The notes under the pieces are model-generated. The model had not been told where the DNA came from and did no database searches. It saw only the letters and a list, made by a program, of their open reading frames with translations. A stretch of DNA of 64,000 nt from SCTD01 sp963784675. Its GTDB lineage: Bacteria > Actinomycetota > Actinomycetes > Mycobacteriales > SCTD01. Position numbers and translations under genes: made by a program. Positions 61,413 through 64,000 of the stretch are shown here, one piece after another. The DNA is taken from assembly GCA_963784675.1 (NCBI GenBank), contig CAWASE010000013.1, positions 62,001 to 126,000 of the forward strand, read 5' to 3'. Position 1 is the stretch's first letter. Each line of letters starts with the position of its first letter.

Positions 61413-62803
61413 CCGAGACGACGGCCGCCGACGCCGACCCGCCCGCGCACCGGGTTCCTGGGCACGGGGCCGACCTACCAGGAGCTGCTCGACCAGGACA
61501 GCAAGCCGGTGCCCGCGTCGCTGCGCCGCGACGAGCCGGGCTACTTCGGCGCCGAGGACATCTCGGTCGACCGCTACCTCGTCGCGGGACTGGCACGAGC
61601 GGGAGAAGGCGCCCTCTGGTCCCGCGTGTGGCAGTTCGCCTGCCGCGAGGAGGAGCTGGCAGAGGTTGGTGACACCGAGGTCTACGACATCGCCGACAAG
61701 TCCTACCTGCTGGTGCGCACCGCCCCCGGGCCCGGAGGCATCCGGGCCTACTCGAACGCCTGCCTGCACCGCGGCCGAGCGCTCCGCGACGGCCCGGGCC
61801 GGGTCGACGAGCTGCTGTGCTCGTTCCACGGCTTCTGCTGGTCGCTCACCGGAAAGCTCAAGCGGGTGCCCAGCGCCTGGGACTTCCCGCAGGTGCGAGC
61901 CGGAGAGCTTCGCCTGCCGGAGGTGCGGGTCGGCACCTGGGGCGGCTTCGTCTTCCTCAACCCCGACAGCGACTGCGGGTCGCTGGAGGACGTTCCTCGG
62001 CGATCTCGACCCGTTCTTCGAGCGTTGGCCGCTCGACGGACCGCTACACCCGCGTCGCACGTCTCCAAGGTGATCCGGACGCAACTGGAAGGTCGCCCAG
62101 GAGGCCTTCATGGAGTCCTTCCACGTCATCACGACCCACCCCCAGCTGCTGCCGGGCTTCGGTGACGCCAACTCCCAGTACGACGTGTTCGGCAACGTCT
62201 CGCGCGCCATCTCCCCGCGCGGTGTCCCGAGCCCCTACCTGCCGTGGGACCCCACCGAGCAGGAGCGGCTGAACTCGCAGATCGACCAGCGGCTCGACGA
62301 CCCGCCGATGCTCGAGGTGCCGGAAGGGCGCACGGCCCGTCAGACCCTCGCGGAGGCCGCTCGACGGTCGCTGCGTCCGATCATCGGCGAGGGCGCAGAG
62401 GAGCTGTCCGACGCCGAGCTCGTCGACAGCTACTTCTTCACGCGTGTTCCCGAACATGCACCCGTGGGGTGGCTACAACCAGATCACCTATCGCTGGCGT
62501 CCGAACGGTGACGACCACGAGAGCTGCATCATGGACGTCTTCCTGCTCGCCCCGTTCGCCGGTGAGCGGCCGCTGCCGTCGCCGGAGCTGCGGCTCGCTC
62601 CCGACGAGCCCTGGCGCAGTGCGGTCGAGCAGCTCGGCTCGTTGGCCCGGGTGTTCGACCAGGACGAGTTCAACCTCGAGGCCGTGCAGAAGGGCCTCAA
62701 GGCCATGACGAAGCCCGGGCTGTCGTTCGGGGTCTACCAGGAGAGCAAGATCCGACACTTCCACTCGCTCTACGACTCCTGGCTGGCGCCGGCGGAGGGC
62801 TGA
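61409..62803 (+). CDS. Rieske aromatic ring-hydroxylating oxygenase alpha subunit B (multiple frameshifts)
   Basis: About 460 residues, related to protein A throughout. Rieske motifs NACLHRGRAL and LCSFHGFCW; GTWGGFVFLNPDSD; iron site ESFHVITTHPQLLPG (His-x4-His). FPNMHPWGGYNQITYRWRPNG and FDQDEFNLEAVQKGLKAM follow near the C terminus. Shifts occur near 61460, 62000-62090 and 62450; the last 120 codons are intact. The GTG at 61409 overlaps the small-protein stop by GTGA. Two oxygenases of one subfamily head-to-head suggest parallel or successive hydroxylations, or two substrates. Confidence 0.78.
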
Positions 62804-62906
62804 GCCGCCGAGATCGTGGGCCGCGCACCTGGTCCGATACGGGGGCGCGTCGTGTCTCGTGACGTCACCGGAGCTGCTGGCTGCGCGGGGGGCCGGTGAG
62901 CCGGCG

Positions 62907-63620
62907 CTACCTGCTGTGCACCCCGTGGCTCGTCGACCGCGCCTGCAGCGCATCGCGGTCGACGAGCACGAACCCGCGGTGGAGGTGCCGGAGCAACCCG
63001 CTCTCGGCGAACCCGGCAAGCGTCTTGTTGACCGCCTCGCGGGACGCGCCGGCCAGGTCGCCCAGCTGCTGCTGGGTCAGCCCGTGGCGGACGTCGACGC
63101 CGTCGGCGTAGCGGTCCGCAAGGACCAAGAGCACGCGGGCCAGCCGTGCTGATACGTCCAGCCGGAGCGCGCCGTCGGGCACGCGGTCGTCGTGGCTGAG
63201 GCGCCTGGCCAGGTGCTGGAGCACCAGCTCGACGGCGCCCGGATGACGACCGATCCACGCCAGCAGGTCGGCGCGACGGACGAGGGCGACCTCGACGGCG
63301 GACATGGCCACGGCGGAGTAGCCCCACGGCCGAGGGTCGAAGAGCTCGACCTCACCGAAGACCTCGCCGGGACTGCGCACGCGGAGCAGGTGCTCCCGGG
63401 GACCGCGCTTCAGCGCGACCTGACCGTCGAGGACGATGTGCAGGTCGGTGGCCGGGTGACCCTCGCCCACGAGCCGCGTGCCTTTCGTCACCGACCGCAG
63501 CACGACGCGTCCCGCGAGGTCTTCGACGACGTGACGAGAGAGCGGCACCAGCAGCGGGACGGTGGTCAGGCGGTGGGCCACGGAGGCGGTCGGCGCGGGG
63601 CGGTGCAGCAGGTCCGACAC
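62907..63620 (-). CDS. Crp/Fnr-family transcriptional regulator
   Basis: 237 residues with an intact frame. N-terminal cyclic-nucleotide-like domain (about 25-140: GTRLVGEGHPATDLHIVLDG, LLRVRSPGEVFGEVELFD) and C-terminal Crp helix-turn-helix (LTQQQLGDLAGASREAVNKTLAGF). The cAMP-contact pattern is only partly kept, so the ligand is uncertain. GTG at 63620 is chosen because GAAGGAGG lies 4 bases upstream; GTG at 63665 would add 15 residues. A TGTC-N6-GACA palindrome 31 bases upstream is a plausible self-site. Convergent with Rieske B, divergent from the last SDR. Confidence 0.88.
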   Translation of the reverse strand: MSDLLHRPAPTASVAHRLTTVPLLVPLSRHVVEDLAGRVVLRSVTKGTRLVGEGHPATDLHIVLDGQVALKRGPREHLLRVRSPGEVFGEVELFDPRPWGYSAVAMSAVEVALVRRADLLAWIGRHPGAVELVLQHLARRLSHDDRVPDGALRLDVSARLARVLLVLADRYADGVDVRHGLTQQQLGDLAGASREAVNKTLAGFAESGLLRHLHRGFVLVDRDALQARSTSHGVHSR

Positions 63621-63650
63621 CCAGCCTCCTTCGCGAGAGCCCAAGATACT

Positions 63651-63677
63651 TGTCACTGTAGACACTGTCGAGATAGT
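63651..63677. promoter_or_regulatory. Two overlapping palindromes upstream of the Crp-type gene
   Basis: TGTC-ACTGTA-GACA (63651-63664) is a perfect Crp-like dyad. ACTGTC-GA-GATAGT (63664-63677) follows and shares a TCGAGA core with the palindrome at 63719. Both lie between divergent genes. Confidence 0.45.
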
Positions 63678-63684
63678 CCTCCCA

Positions 63685-63730
63685 TTGACGCACCGAGCCC
63701 CTCATGTTTCTGTAGTCTGTATCGAGATAC
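63685..63730 (+). promoter_or_regulatory. Possible promoter and GTATC-GA-GATAC operator before the last SDR gene
   Basis: TTGACG (63685-63690) and TCTGTA (63709-63714) are 18 bases apart and could be -35 and -10 elements. The perfect dyad GTATC-GA-GATAC (63719-63730) lies where a repressor would block the start of transcription. Confidence 0.4.
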
Positions 63731-63772
63731 CCCGCACGCCTCCGCCTGCGGCCACCGAGCACGGGAGTCCGA

Positions 63773-64000
63773 ATGCGCTTCAGGACAAGGTCCTGTTCGC
63801 CACCGGAGGCGCCTCCGGGATCGGCGCGAGCGTCGCCCGCCGTTTCACTGCCGAGGGCGGCCGGGTGGCGGTGGCCGACCTCGACGAGGTGCGCGCCAAG
63901 GCGGTCGCCGCGGAGCTGGCGGGCGCCGTCGCCCTCGGGTGCGACGTGTCCGACGAGGACTCCGTCGCGCGGCGCCGTGAAGTCGGCCGCCGACCAGCTC
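63773..64000 (+). CDS. Short-chain dehydrogenase/reductase, 3' end beyond window (frameshifts)
   Basis: N-terminal part of an SDR: MR then, after one missing base, QDKVLFATGGASGIGASVAR (TGGASGIG cofactor motif), VAVADLDEVRAKAVAAEL (acidic residue after beta 2, NAD preference) and LGCDVSDEDSVA. A further shift near 63965 leads to AVKSAADQL. ATG at 63773 has GGGAG 5 bases upstream. The catalytic Tyr-Lys part is outside the window. Divergent from the Crp-type regulator, which probably controls it. Confidence 0.75.
   Translation, partial: MRFRTRSCSPPEAPPGSARASPAVSLPRAAGWRWPTSTRCAPRRSPRSWRAPSPSGATCPTRTPSRGAVKSAADQL

Overview
The window is very GC-rich DNA from an actinomycete (Actinomycetota). 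The evidence is a pstP-fhaB-fhaA signalling block next to a tRNA-Leu, a Bpa-type proteasome activator ending in GQYL, a ChoD-type cholesterol-oxidase homologue, an NrtR-controlled NAD salvage operon, a DUF222 HNH endonuclease under an actinobacterial SOS box, and frequent GTGA/ATGA gene overlaps. The company of serS, pheA, a glycerophosphodiesterase and an AIM24 protein recalls the origin-proximal half of mycobacterial chromosomes (inference). The exact genus cannot be read from the sequence.

Layout. 1-2.5 kb: PP2C phosphatase and two FHA proteins. 2.6-4.3 kb: tRNA-Leu and the SOS-linked HNH endonuclease. 4.6-11 kb: a PAS-PAS-GAF-GGDEF-EAL protein carrying a hexanucleotide repeat, and a fused, asymmetric ABC exporter. 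11-18.2 kb: MFS transporter, choD-like oxidase, two enoyl-CoA hydratases and a coupled cupredoxin/membrane-protein operon. 18.8-21.4 kb: pncB-pncA-nrtR with a candidate NrtR operator. 21.4-43.8 kb: largely core metabolism (DNA glycosylase, flavoprotein reductase, arginine deiminase, pheA, serS, bpa, HAD phosphatase and others). 43.8-51.8 kb: a MASE1-GGDEF cyclase, two paralogous VanY-type peptidases, a large secreted zincin with three repeats, a sigma region-4-like protein and a Ddn-like protein. 51.9 kb: tRNA-Ser.

Downstream of tRNA-Ser (52-64 kb) the content changes to an accessory catabolic region: patatin-like hydrolase, four SDR-type proteins, TetR and Crp-type regulators, a flavin-binding PPOX protein, a phosphohistidine (PEP-utilizer mobile) protein and two divergent Rieske oxygenase alpha subunits. 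Each oxygenase is translationally coupled to an approximately 80-residue protein. The two small proteins resemble one another and appear to be an undescribed partner family. Several intergenic gaps here hold inverted repeats that look like operators.

Quality caveat. At least ten single-base frameshifts interrupt otherwise well conserved genes in 1-54 kb, including essential serS (a C run one base short). From 54.4 to 62.6 kb almost every gene is broken several times although motifs, ribosome binding sites and overlaps survive. Uncorrected sequencing indels are the simplest explanation. Spans of broken genes are given from first start to last stop, and function is read across the shifts.
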